A DNA stretch of 64,000 nucleotides, taken from the NCBI RefSeq assembly GCF_001468265.1, contig NZ_LNRZ01000005.1:1-64000 (forward strand), written 5' to 3'. The translations under genes and the position numbers were made by a program. Each line of letters opens with the position of its first letter. Position 1 is the first letter of the stretch. A model generated the notes under the pieces. It ran no database searches and was not told the DNA's origin. It saw only the letters and a program-made list of their open reading frames with translations. This DNA is from Sphingopyxis sp. H050 (lineage in GTDB: Bacteria > Pseudomonadota > Alphaproteobacteria > Sphingomonadales > Sphingomonadaceae). Below, one piece after another: positions 1-8,370 of the stretch.

Positions 1-102
1 AAAACCAGTCGGCCGACTAAATCCCCGGGATGAAGGGGTCCTTTTTGCACGCCGATCACCCCACGAAGGGGGTGCCTATTGCACGCTGATCCTCATCATT
101 AT
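1..102. mobile_element. Probable end of an IS21-like insertion sequence (element continues off the left edge)
   Basis: Two imperfect tandem copies of a roughly 33-bp unit lie at about 32-62 and 65-97. Each has a GAAGGGG block followed by TTGCACGC(C/T)GATC, with the TTGCACG cores 34 bp apart. Multiple short terminal repeats of this style are known at the ends of IS21-family elements. The homology of the neighbouring formyltransferase gene stops at about position 103, where this segment begins, which suggests an insertion. No transposase is inside the window and the exact terminus and target duplication cannot be placed. It could instead be an unrelated repeat. Confidence 0.5.
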
Positions 103-1629
103 GACGATCTGATTTACCGTCACGGCTCCGCCGTAGACCGATGAGCAATCTTGCGCAGGTCTGAACAGCTTGCCCTCATGCTCAAATGGCGTACCCGCTG
201 GCCGAGATGATCTGACGTCGGATTTGATCGGGTTCAGGCAATGCGCGAGCCAAGGTCCGTCGTAGCTCTCCGCATGAAACAGGTGCAAATGGGTATTCTT
301 CGCATGGTTGTCGATCAAGGCGAACGCCCATATTCTGCCACCCTGTTCGACGAATGTCGTGTCGATCATGTCGGTTTCGGGAAAAATCGGGACCTTGCCG
401 ATTGCGACCCCTTGATCGTCAAACTCGAACGAGCAGACTTCTCGTGCCGCGCTGTGCTCCGGAATGAACACGTGCCTGTCCCCGCGGCGGACGACATACG
501 GATAGGACAGATGCGTCGGTGCCTCGAAAGCCGTTGTGCAAGGCTCAAAGGTGTTGCCATCGAAAACGGTCGTAGCGATGTCACCGCGGTCGGCACTCCA
601 GCGGAACCTTTCGAAGAAGATCTGGAAGCGCGAGGCACCGCGTTTGAAGCCGAACGGATCAGCGTAGAACTCGTCGCGACCAGGGCTCATCCAAACGGCC
701 GAGCGGAGGGCGTCGCGTTGGGGGTTCGGACCGGCAAGACCGGCGACTATGTGGATCGGCTGCGGTACCACGGCACAGTTCCAGCTCTGCCGCGTCCATC
801 GATATTTATGGAAGGCCGATACTCGGGCAAGCAGGCTCAGGATGGCGAAGCGGGCAACCTGCCGCGTCGTCGGCTGCCTGTAAACCGGCCCAAGCGCTCG
901 GCTTTCCGTAGGCCGCTCCTCTCGCCAGCCATTTGCTAAAATATCTCGGCAGGTGCGCGCAACAAAGGAGGTGCTGCCGAGGTAGAGAGTGTCCCGCGTC
1001 TTCGCGTAGGATTGCGGCGTTACCGCGAAGGTGCCGCGGTGCAATATTCTGCCGCCGTCAAGCTCGGCTCCGAGCACCTGCAATATGACGCCCGCGGTCT
1101 TTGCGCCGTTGAAAATTTCCCAGAATCCGGGCGGCTGTCCACGAAAACTCGCCGGGTCGCCATGGTGATACGACCAAATCCCATAGGGCGCGACATCAAG
1201 GATGTCGCCCTTGAGGATGCCATAACCGAACCGCAGGATGAAATCGGGCTTCAGCGACCGAACAAACTCTATGGTCGGCGCGTCAAGCGTCTGTCCATAT
1301 TTTCCGACACTCACCGGGCTGTCAGCTATCCGAGGCGCGTTGCCGATCAGTGGAAAAAGGTCGACGGGCGCCACTGCCTTGCTGAAGGGACGGACACAGA
1401 AACGGTCGAACAAGCGCCATGCAAGAATGCTCCTGTCGCGCCAGCGCTTCGTCCATTTATCCAGACCAGACGGCGGCGCCGCATTGTTCCTGACGACGAC
1501 CCCTGCCACAGTGGCAGCTCCCGACGCGATCGCCTCGCGAATGCATTCTGCCTGCCAAGCCTCGACGTTCGGCGAATTGCACAAGATCACGAAGCGCAAC
1601 GGCGCCTCTCTGCCTTCCCGAATTTCCAT
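76..1629 (-). CDS. Formyltransferase with C-terminal beta-propeller, apparently 3'-truncated
   Basis: The 517-residue product has an N-terminal formyltransferase-fold domain (about residues 10-230). It shows the family core SYHHGDPASFRGQPP and the later ELDGGRI segment, matching the His and Asp positions of methionyl-tRNA formyltransferase-like enzymes; the usual catalytic Asn is replaced by Ser. From about residue 290 it becomes a propeller-like domain resembling those of sugar-related formyltransferases and inositolphosphorylceramide glycosyltransferases (FIPEHSAAREV, FRPAQDC, YGGAVTVN). After GGAVTVNQIV it ends in an unrelated tail, IMMRISVQ, where family members normally continue for some tens of residues. 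The tail lies in the insertion-sequence-like end, so the gene is probably disrupted. The likely role is modification of a surface sugar or glycolipid; the substrate is unknown. Confidence 0.7.
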   Translation of the reverse strand: MEIREGREAPLRFVILCNSPNVEAWQAECIREAIASGAATVAGVVVRNNAAPPSGLDKWTKRWRDRSILAWRLFDRFCVRPFSKAVAPVDLFPLIGNAPRIADSPVSVGKYGQTLDAPTIEFVRSLKPDFILRFGYGILKGDILDVAPYGIWSYHHGDPASFRGQPPGFWEIFNGAKTAGVILQVLGAELDGGRILHRGTFAVTPQSYAKTRDTLYLGSTSFVARTCRDILANGWREERPTESRALGPVYRQPTTRQVARFAILSLLARVSAFHKYRWTRQSWNCAVVPQPIHIVAGLAGPNPQRDALRSAVWMSPGRDEFYADPFGFKRGASRFQIFFERFRWSADRGDIATTVFDGNTFEPCTTAFEAPTHLSYPYVVRRGDRHVFIPEHSAAREVCSFEFDDQGVAIGKVPIFPETDMIDTTFVEQGGRIWAFALIDNHAKNTHLHLFHAESYDGPWLAHCLNPIKSDVRSSRPAGTPFEHEGKLFRPAQDCSSVYGGAVTVNQIVIMMRISVQ

Positions 1630-1964
1630 GCTTTGCTGCTAAACCAACGCAATCAAACTGGTAAGCCAATTCGTCGCCGCTGGTTCAAAAGATCTGCATT
1701 TGGCAGCCCTGTGGCGTCGAGACGCGGCGGACGGGAATAACCGACGGTCGGACTGCTATTGGCAGCCCGTCAAGGCGCGCTGTTGGCTCGGGGAGCGGAT
1801 GGACTCCCGATTATTATTTCGACCGTGGGCATCGTTGGTTCACTGTCGGCGCTTTCTCTGTCCCAAGCCGATACAGCTTTGAACAGCCGCTATTCACCGC
1901 TGCATCTAATGCTAAAGCACGAATCGTAACTAAACTTAACATTTGTTTTTCCGGGGGTCGGGGT
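1630..1964. other. Divergent intergenic region, no gene seen
   Basis: These 335 bp separate the leftward formyltransferase from the rightward PEP-CTERM gene. No convincing coding sequence is visible. The last 65 bp (about 1900-1964) are clearly more AT-rich than the surroundings and probably hold the promoter of the PEP-CTERM gene. I see no obvious operator palindrome. Confidence 0.6.
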
Positions 1965-2621
1965 ATGAAAAAGCTGCTCGCCGCGTTCGCGCTCATCGCA
2001 AACTTGCTTGTGCCCGCGGTGGCCAATGCGGCCGCAATCATCTCGTTCGACAACAAAACCACGATCTCAAACGCCAACAACTTCAAATCGCAGCTGGCCG
2101 GTCTCGGGTTCACCAAATTCGACGCGAAGGGCGCTTCCATCGTGCTGGACGCGGATGCGATCATCACCTTTTACCTCATGGGTTCCGAAAGCAGCCTCAA
2201 CGACACTTTCTCAACGGTGTCGGCCCCGGTTCTTACAACCACTGAAAGCGGCAGCTTTCAAAATAATTTCGCTACCCCGATCCTGTTGGGAAGTCGCAGC
2301 TTCAGCGCGGGCAGCCTTGCTGGGCTGCTGAACTTCTCCAGCGTCGGCGGGCGATCGGCCACCGTCGGGCAAGAGGGCTTCGGGATATTTCTTGGCAATA
2401 ATCAGAACAGCGGCAGCGCCTTTACGACGTTCTACTTTGGATATGACGACGAAAAGAAGAACGCCGACAATGATTATGACGACATGATCATCCGCGCCGT
2501 GGTGACGTCGCCCGTGCCGGAGCCGCAGACTTGGGCTTTGATGATGGCCGGTTTCGGCTTCATCGGCGGCGCAATGCGCGCTAGTCGTCGGAGGTCGCAG
2601 GCGAAACCTCTGCACGCGTAG
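1965..2621 (+). CDS. PEPxxWA-CTERM sorting domain-containing exported protein
   Basis: The 218-residue protein begins with a clear Sec signal peptide (MKKLLAAFALIANLL, cleavage probably after ANA). It ends with the alphaproteobacterial PEP-CTERM signal: PEPQTWALMMAGFGFIGG, a short hydrophobic segment, then a basic tail with several Arg and Lys. Such proteins are recognised by an exosortase and typically end up on the surface or in extracellular polymer. The middle (about residues 30-185) is an extracellular-type domain with an acidic stretch near YDDEKKNADNDYDD, which could bind calcium; that is inference. A G-rich segment just before the ATG serves as ribosome site. No exosortase gene is in this window. 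Confidence 0.9.
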   Translation: MKKLLAAFALIANLLVPAVANAAAIISFDNKTTISNANNFKSQLAGLGFTKFDAKGASIVLDADAIITFYLMGSESSLNDTFSTVSAPVLTTTESGSFQNNFATPILLGSRSFSAGSLAGLLNFSSVGGRSATVGQEGFGIFLGNNQNSGSAFTTFYFGYDDEKKNADNDYDDMIIRAVVTSPVPEPQTWALMMAGFGFIGGAMRASRRRSQAKPLHA

Positions 2622-2639
2622 CCAACCTGTTCTGAGCGA

Positions 2640-2661
2640 TCTCGGGGCTAGATTCCCGAGA
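2640..2661. terminator. Hairpin between convergent genes
   Basis: An inverted repeat, TCTCGGGG-CTAGAT-TCCCGAGA, sits between the PEP-CTERM gene and the convergent Crp/Fnr gene and overlaps the stop codon of the latter. It could act as a bidirectional terminator, but there is no clear T-tract. Confidence 0.4.
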
Positions 2662-3442
2662 CGGTGTTCCGATGCAGGTAAAGGTCGGAAAAATCGGCGA
2701 ACTGGCGAAGTTTTGACATATCGCCGATCGTCAGCCGCCGCGAGATGCGCCGCACGGCGCCCGCATTTTCGAGGATCTTGATCGTCCGGTTGATATGCAC
2801 CGGGGTAAGCCCCAGCAGATCGGCGAGTTGCTCCTGGGTCAGCGGGAGTTCGAAGCCCCCGACATCCTCCTGCGCGATCTGCTGGACGCGGTAGAAAATC
2901 TCGCAAAGCAGGTGGGCGAGCCGCGCCAGCGCGTTGCGGCGTCCGATGTTGAGCAGCCACTCGCGTGCGATCGATGCCTCGATCAATATATCGACGAGTA
3001 CCGCGCGCGCCAGGTTGGGGCGCGGCGCGACGAGGCGCTCGAAATCCTTGATCGCGAACACCGCGAGTTCGACCGGCGTCAGCGCCTGGAGATTGTGGTC
3101 GGCGGTCTCGACATAGAGCGACTGGAAGTCGAGCGCGTCGCCGGGAATCTTAAGCGCGACGATCTGACGGCCGCCGTCGGCCGACGTCTTCTGGCGATAG
3201 GCATAGCCCTGCAGCAGCACCGGGCACACCTTCGCCTTTTCGCCCTCGCGAAGGATATGTTCGTTCGGTTCGAGACGGCGGATCGTGTAGGGCAGATCGC
3301 GGATCTCGCGCTGGTCTTCGGCGGACAGCGGGCTGTGGCTGAGCAACTTGCGGATGAAGATGCCGAGCCTGTCTTGCCGGGTCATGACAGGATCGTCACC
3401 CATCCAGCGCACCAACATGGGCATGATTTCTGCCGTATCCAA
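2648..3442 (-). CDS. Crp/Fnr family transcriptional regulator
   Basis: The 264-residue product has an N-terminal cyclic-nucleotide-binding-type beta-roll (about 45-165) and a C-terminal winged helix (about 185-250). The recognition region LTQEQLADLLGLTPVHINRT is typical of the Crp/Fnr superfamily. The cysteine pattern of oxygen-sensing FNR is absent; only isolated cysteines occur (in KVCPV and LLCEIF), so an iron-sulfur cluster is unlikely and the effector is unknown. The ATG used gives the longest form; a second Met at residue 20 (MTRQDRLG) is a plausible alternative. It converges with the PEP-CTERM gene and is divergent from the SDR operon. Confidence 0.85.
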   Translation of the reverse strand: MDTAEIMPMLVRWMGDDPVMTRQDRLGIFIRKLLSHSPLSAEDQREIRDLPYTIRRLEPNEHILREGEKAKVCPVLLQGYAYRQKTSADGGRQIVALKIPGDALDFQSLYVETADHNLQALTPVELAVFAIKDFERLVAPRPNLARAVLVDILIEASIAREWLLNIGRRNALARLAHLLCEIFYRVQQIAQEDVGGFELPLTQEQLADLLGLTPVHINRTIKILENAGAVRRISRRLTIGDMSKLRQFADFSDLYLHRNTVSGI

Positions 3443-3839
3443 TCAAGGTTTCGTGATGACGCATAGGGTCAGAACATCGATACATGCCGATGGGTTCCCT
3501 ACACGGACCTGGGGACAGGTCGCGCCACTTATGGCCATGATTTCACAGTCCTGATCCAACATGGGTTAAGTCATGGAATCGGGGCGCTGACAGGAGGCGG
3601 AGGCGTCTTTGGGAGGGTTGCCGCGCAGGAGGCGCTGGCCCGACCTTTATCCCCCGCCCGCCGCTGTTGGCGGCCGCGACGGGGGAACAGGTTGTGTGTG
3701 CACGATGAGAACATTAAGGGAACAAAATGCCCCCGTCAACCCATGACCCTATTTTTTCTGACGGTTTTGCGCCTTGTCCGCTTGCCATGCGCGCCGGTTA
3801 ACGTAGGCGTGAAGCCAACCGACCAATGGGAGAGCGAGC
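3443..3839. other. Divergent intergenic region, no gene seen
   Basis: These 397 bp lie between the leftward Crp/Fnr regulator and the rightward SDR operon. No convincing coding sequence, RNA gene or strong palindrome is visible. The region presumably holds promoters for both directions. Confidence 0.55.
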
Positions 3840-4616
3840 ATGGGCAGGGACCCCCACTATGATCTGACGGGGCGCGTGGCGCTGGTGACCGGCGCCTCGT
3901 CGGGGCTCGGGGCAGGGTTTGCGAAGGCGTTGGCCGCGGCAGGAGCCAAGGTCGTGCTCGCGGCGCGGCGTGCCGACAAGCTCGCCGAACAGGTGGCGGC
4001 GATCGAGGCCGCGGGCGGGCAGGCGATCGCGGTGTCGATGGACGTCACCGACGAGACTTCGACCAAGGCCGCTTACGACGCCGCCGAAGCGGCGTTCGGC
4101 ACCGTCGATACGATCGTCGCCAATGCCGGCGTCGCGACCGAAAAGACCGCGCTCGGGCTGTCGGTCGACGACGTTGATTATCTGCACGCCGCCAATGTCC
4201 GCGGCGTCTTCCTGACCGCGACCGAGGGCGCGCGCCGGCTCGAGGCCGCGGGCAGCCGCGAGAAGGAGCATGGCCGCGTCGTGATCATCGGGTCGATCAC
4301 CGCCGAAAAGATATTTCCGGCGACCTCCGTCTATGGCGCCACCAAGGCGGCGGCGCGGCATCTGGGCAAGGCGCTGGCACGCGAATGGGCGCGGCGCGGG
4401 ATCAGCGTCAATGTGATCCAGCCGGGCTATTTCGAATCGGAGATGACCGCCGACCTGTTCGGCAGCGAGGCGGGCGCGAAGTTCGTCGCGACCTTCCCGC
4501 GCCAGCGCATGCGCCCGGCAAGCGACCTGCACGCGCCGTTGCTGCTGCTCTGCTCGGACGCCGCGCGCGGGATCACCGGCGCCGTGATCACCGTCGACGA
4601 CGGACAGACGCTGTGA
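3840..4616 (+). CDS. SDR family NAD(P)-dependent oxidoreductase
   Basis: The 258-residue protein is a classical short-chain dehydrogenase. The dinucleotide motif TGASSGLG follows the first strand, NAGV comes after strand 4, the catalytic Ser lies in IIGSI, and YGATK provides the Tyr and Lys. The length is normal for the family. A GGGAGAG ribosome site precedes the ATG. It is the first gene of a three-gene operon: its TGA overlaps the GTG start of the crotonase gene. Together with the crotonase it suggests oxidation of a hydroxyacyl-CoA or similar intermediate. The substrate is not determinable from sequence. Confidence 0.9.
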   Translation: MGRDPHYDLTGRVALVTGASSGLGAGFAKALAAAGAKVVLAARRADKLAEQVAAIEAAGGQAIAVSMDVTDETSTKAAYDAAEAAFGTVDTIVANAGVATEKTALGLSVDDVDYLHAANVRGVFLTATEGARRLEAAGSREKEHGRVVIIGSITAEKIFPATSVYGATKAAARHLGKALAREWARRGISVNVIQPGYFESEMTADLFGSEAGAKFVATFPRQRMRPASDLHAPLLLLCSDAARGITGAVITVDDGQTL

Positions 4617-5404
4617 GCCGCGAGTTGCTGATCGAAAGCCGCGGCGCGGTCGAGATCGCGACACTCAACCGGCCCGAAAGGCTCAATGCGCTCAGCGAAG
4701 GCTTGGTCGATGAGCTCAACGCCTATTTCGGCGGGCTGGCCGATCGCAAGGAGGTGCGCGTCGTCATCCTGCGCGGCGCGGGGCGCGGTTTCTGCGCCGG
4801 GCTCGACATTCAGGAGGACCGTGCGACCGGCGAGACCCCGGTCCTCCGCACGCTGCGCACCCAGACGAGCATCGGCAATATCTATCGCAAGATGCGCGCC
4901 TGCCCCCAGCCGATCATCGCGCTCGGCCACGGCGCCGCGGCGGGCGGCGGCCTGTCGCTGCTGCTGGCGTCGGACGTGCGCTATGGCACGCCCAGCTTTC
5001 GCTGCAACGCCGCCTATATTCGCATCGGCCTCGGCGGCTGCGACATGGCGTCGAGCTATTTCCTGCCGCGCCTCGTTGGCGCGAGCCTGGCATCCGAGAT
5101 GATCCTGACCGGGCGCTTCATCGACGCCGAACGGGCACTGCGTGCCGGACTGATCAGCGAGATTGTCGACGAAGACGCGTTGCTCGACCGCGGCCTCGCG
5201 CTCGCCGACGAGATGCTCGCGACCGCGCCATGGGGTCTGCGCCTGTCGAAGCAGGCATTGAACCTCAACATCGATGCGCAGAGCCTCGACGCAGCGATGG
5301 CGATCGAGGATCGGCAGCAGGTGATCCTGTCGGCGACCGAGGATCACAAGGAAGCGCTCGCCGCCTTCCTCGCCAAGCGCCCGCCCGAGTATCGCGAGCG
5401 GTGA
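4613..5404 (+). CDS. Enoyl-CoA hydratase/isomerase family protein
   Basis: The 263-residue crotonase-fold enzyme starts at a GTG overlapping the upstream TGA (GTGA). The CoA-binding and oxyanion-hole segments are visible: GRGFCAGLDI and HGAAAGGGLSLLLASDVRYG. The region that carries the catalytic acids reads IGLGGCDMASSYFLPRLVG, with Asp rather than the Glu pair of classical hydratases, so an isomerase-like or other crotonase activity is possible. The stop overlaps the next gene by four bases. It probably acts with the flanking SDR enzyme on an acyl-CoA pathway. Confidence 0.88.
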   Translation: MSRELLIESRGAVEIATLNRPERLNALSEGLVDELNAYFGGLADRKEVRVVILRGAGRGFCAGLDIQEDRATGETPVLRTLRTQTSIGNIYRKMRACPQPIIALGHGAAAGGGLSLLLASDVRYGTPSFRCNAAYIRIGLGGCDMASSYFLPRLVGASLASEMILTGRFIDAERALRAGLISEIVDEDALLDRGLALADEMLATAPWGLRLSKQALNLNIDAQSLDAAMAIEDRQQVILSATEDHKEALAAFLAKRPPEYRER

Positions 5405-6159
5405 CCGCGACGCTTCGCCTCTATGCGTTCAACACCGGCTGGTTCCAGTGCCGCCCCGGCTATTTCATCGAGGGGGAGGAGGGCGATTATCTCAAGGGCC
5501 CCGTGCCCTCCTATCTGATCGACCATCCCAAGGGCCGAGCAATCTTCGATACCGGCATGGGGGTGCGCTATCGTCGTACCCTCGAAACCGCGCTGCCGGC
5601 GAACAAGTTCGGGCTGCAATATTTCGAGGGGCAGGAGATTGCGGCGCGGCTGAACAGCATCGACGTCGATCCCGGCAGCATCGAATGGGTGATCAACTCG
5701 CACCTCCATATCGACCATTGCGGCGGCAACGCCAGCCTGCCGAACGCCACCATGATCGTGCAGTCTCGCGAGCTCGCGGCGGCGCAGCCCACCGAGGAGG
5801 CGGGGGTTTACGAAGCGGTCGACTATGCGACCGGCCAGCCGGTGAAGGCGATCGACGGCGAGCTCGACCTGTTCGGCGACGGCAGCGTGCGGATCGTTCC
5901 GACCTATGGCCATACGCCGGGGCATCAGAGCGTTATCGTCAGATTGCCGAGCGGACGGGAAGTGCTGCTCGCGGCAGACTGCTGCTACACCGAACGCAAC
6001 CTCGACCTGATGGTGCTGCAGAAGGCGGTGGTCGATCGCGAGGCGGGCCAGCGGACGATGGAATTTCTGAGCCAGCGCCGCCGCGCTGGCGCACACATCC
6101 TCTTCGGCCACGACGGGCGCCAATGGGCGAACGTCAAAGAGGGGCGGCCGATCGGGTAG
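5401..6159 (+). CDS. Metallo-beta-lactamase-fold hydrolase, N-acyl-homoserine-lactonase-like family
   Basis: The 252-residue protein starts at a GTG overlapping the crotonase stop codon (GTGA). The metal ligands of the fold are all visible: the HLHIDH motif (HxHxDH), the His of GHTPGH, the Asp in LAADCCY, and the late His in FGHD. The spacing and the start (VPSYLIDHPKGRAIFDTGM) resemble the AiiA/AttM lactonase family. No luxI or luxR is nearby, and the operon partners are lipid-type enzymes, so the natural substrate may be another lactone or thioester. Hydrolase activity is well supported; quorum quenching is not. Confidence 0.85.
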   Translation: MTATLRLYAFNTGWFQCRPGYFIEGEEGDYLKGPVPSYLIDHPKGRAIFDTGMGVRYRRTLETALPANKFGLQYFEGQEIAARLNSIDVDPGSIEWVINSHLHIDHCGGNASLPNATMIVQSRELAAAQPTEEAGVYEAVDYATGQPVKAIDGELDLFGDGSVRIVPTYGHTPGHQSVIVRLPSGREVLLAADCCYTERNLDLMVLQKAVVDREAGQRTMEFLSQRRRAGAHILFGHDGRQWANVKEGRPIG

Positions 6160-6507
6160 GTGGGCGGCTCACCACGGATTGCGGACAGAATATCCTCCCT
6201 GTCGCGAAGCGATGGGGAAGGGGACCGCCGCGAAGCGATGGTGGTGGAGGGACGCGGACAGCCGCGCCATCGCCCCGCCTTCAGCGCTGCGCGGTGCCAC
6301 CTCGCCATGGCTGCGCCGCAGGGAGGATTTCCCTTTCATCGTCATCCCGGCGAAGGCCGGGATCACGCTCTCTAGGATTTACGCTGCCTGAGATCCCGGC
6401 CTTCGCCGGGATGACGGGTTAAGCAAGATTCGCTTCTCACAACAGCGGCATTGACTCGAACATCTTTTGACATAACAAATGCCAATAGGATCGCGGGGAG
6501 AAGAGTG
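6160..6507. repeat. Intergenic repeat region with palindromic elements
   Basis: This 348-bp gap has no gene. About 6189-6331 is a composite inverted element: TATCCTCCCTG near its left end pairs with CAGGGAGGAT near its right end, and two direct copies of CGCGAAGCGATGG lie between them. At 6341-6364 and 6392-6415 there is a perfect 24-bp inverted repeat (arm GTCATCCCGGCGAAGG plus CCGGGATC) with a 27-bp spacer. This is a REP-like palindrome of the kind common between genes in sphingomonads. The hairpin could terminate transcription of the upstream operon. Confidence 0.75.
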
Positions 6508-8370
6508 ATGGCGGCGCGTCTGGGGACCGGAGGGGGGCCGGGTCGCATTGGCGGGTCCGGGCGCATTGCCTTGGTCGCTCTGGCTACCCTGCTCGCGGCG
6601 GCGCCCGTGCGGGCCCAACCGGCCCCGGCGCCGCACCCTAATATCGTGATCCTGCTCGCCGACGACTGGGGCTTCAGCGACGTCGGCGCGTTCGGGGGGG
6701 AGATGGCGACGCCGAATATCGACGCGCTGGCGAAGGCCGGTGTGCGCTTCTCGAACTTCCACGTCGCCGGCTCCTGCTCGCCGACGCGCGCGATGCTGCA
6801 GACCGGGGTGATGAATCACCGCAACGGGCTGGGCAACATGCCCGAGACGATCCCCGACGCGCACCGCGGGAAGCCCGGCTACGACACGGTAATGAACTTC
6901 CGCGTGGTCACCATCGCGCAGCTGCTGAAGGCCGCGGGATACCGCACCTATCTGACCGGTAAGTGGCATCTCGGCAGCGACCCGGGGCGCTTGCCGCACG
7001 TCCGCGGCTATGACCGCGCCTACAGCCTCGCCGATGCCGGCGCCGACAATTTCGAGCAGCGCCCGATCGAGGGCATGTACTCGACGGCGGCATGGAGCGA
7101 GAATGGCAAACCCGTCACCTTGCCCAAGGACTATTATTCGTCGCACTTCGTCGTGCAGAAGATGATCGATTATATCGAGGCCGACCGGAAGAGCGGCAAG
7201 CCGTTCCTCGCCTCGATCAACTTCCTTGCCAACCATATCCCGGTGCAGGCGCCTGACAGCGATATCGCGCGCTACTCGAACATGTATCACGACGGCTGGA
7301 CCGCGCTCCGCGCAGCCCGCGCCAAACGCGCCGCGGCGCTCGGCATCATGCCCGCGGGGACTCCGATCGTGACGATGCCGACAACGCCCGACTGGGCCAA
7401 GCTCGACGCCGACGAACGCGCGGCGCAGATCCGGGTGATGCAGGCCTATGGCGGCATGGCGACCGCGATGGACCGCGAGATCGGCCGCCTCGTCGCGCAC
7501 CTCAAGGCGACCGGCGATTACGACAATACGATCTTCGTCTTCCTGTCCGACAATGGCGCCGAGCCGACGAACCCGTTCAACAGCACGCGCAACCGGCTGT
7601 TTCTCGGTTGGCAATACGACACATCGACCGCAAACATCGGCCGCCGCGGCAGCTTCAGCGCCGTCGGGCCGGGCTGGGCGAGCGCGTCGGCGTCGCCGCT
7701 GTCGGGCTATAAGTTCACTGCGTCCGAAGGCGGCTTGCGCGTTCCGCTGATCATCGCCTGGCCGGGCAATGCCAAGCTGCGCGCGGGTGCAATCAATGCC
7801 GGGCTTGCCCATGTCACCGACATTTTGCCGACACTGACCGACCTTGCCGGCGTACCGGGCCACGGCACGTCGTGGGATGGAAAGGCCGTCGAGCCCGTCA
7901 CCGGGCGCAGCCTCGTGCCGGTCCTCGAAGGCGCTGGGGAGAGCGTCCATGGCGATGTGCCGCTCGGCTACGAACTGTCGGGCAATGCCGCGCTGTTCCG
8001 CGGCGACTACAAGCTGGTGCGCAACCTTGCGCCGACCGGCGACGGCAAGTGGCGGCTCTACGACCTCAAGACCGACCCCGGCGAGACGCGCGATCTTTCG
8101 ACTTCGATGCCCGATCGCTTCGCGGCGATGCAGGCCGATTATGCCGCCTATGCCAAGGCGAACGGCGTGCTCGATATGCCCGCAGGCTACACCGCCGACG
8201 CGCAGATCAACCTTTATGCGTGGGAACATCAAGGCAAGCCCCGCGCGATCAAGGCGGGGTTGGTCCTTGGCGGCGTGCTGCTTCTGCTATCCGGCCTTGT
8301 CTGGGGCTGGCGTCGCCGGCGCCGGGCGCGCCGTGTCGATCAGGCGAAAGCCGATGTGGTCGGTGCCTAG
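6508..8370 (+). CDS. Arylsulfatase-family sulfatase, exported, with C-terminal membrane anchor
   Basis: The 620-residue protein has an export signal (about residues 15-40, ending VRAQ). The metal-binding LLADDWGFSDVGAFGG follows, then the formylglycine site CSPTR with the Cys at residue 90, and later TGKWHLG and a DNGAE metal region. A hydrophobic segment near residues 590-606 followed by an Arg-rich tail predicts a C-terminal inner-membrane anchor. The start was chosen at the ATG preceded by GGGGAGAAG, 57 bp downstream of the longest reading. The Cys type needs activation by a formylglycine-generating enzyme, and one is encoded just downstream, convergent, overlapping by 84 bp. The substrate is unknown. 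Confidence 0.92.
   Translation: MAARLGTGGGPGRIGGSGRIALVALATLLAAAPVRAQPAPAPHPNIVILLADDWGFSDVGAFGGEMATPNIDALAKAGVRFSNFHVAGSCSPTRAMLQTGVMNHRNGLGNMPETIPDAHRGKPGYDTVMNFRVVTIAQLLKAAGYRTYLTGKWHLGSDPGRLPHVRGYDRAYSLADAGADNFEQRPIEGMYSTAAWSENGKPVTLPKDYYSSHFVVQKMIDYIEADRKSGKPFLASINFLANHIPVQAPDSDIARYSNMYHDGWTALRAARAKRAAALGIMPAGTPIVTMPTTPDWAKLDADERAAQIRVMQAYGGMATAMDREIGRLVAHLKATGDYDNTIFVFLSDNGAEPTNPFNSTRNRLFLGWQYDTSTANIGRRGSFSAVGPGWASASASPLSGYKFTASEGGLRVPLIIAWPGNAKLRAGAINAGLAHVTDILPTLTDLAGVPGHGTSWDGKAVEPVTGRSLVPVLEGAGESVHGDVPLGYELSGNAALFRGDYKLVRNLAPTGDGKWRLYDLKTDPGETRDLSTSMPDRFAAMQADYAAYAKANGVLDMPAGYTADAQINLYAWEHQGKPRAIKAGLVLGGVLLLLSGLVWGWRRRRRARRVDQAKADVVGA

Noticed and set aside
5401..6159. A quorum-quenching system
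   Set aside because: The hydrolase is lactonase-like, but there is no luxI or luxR and the operon partners suggest lipid-type metabolism.
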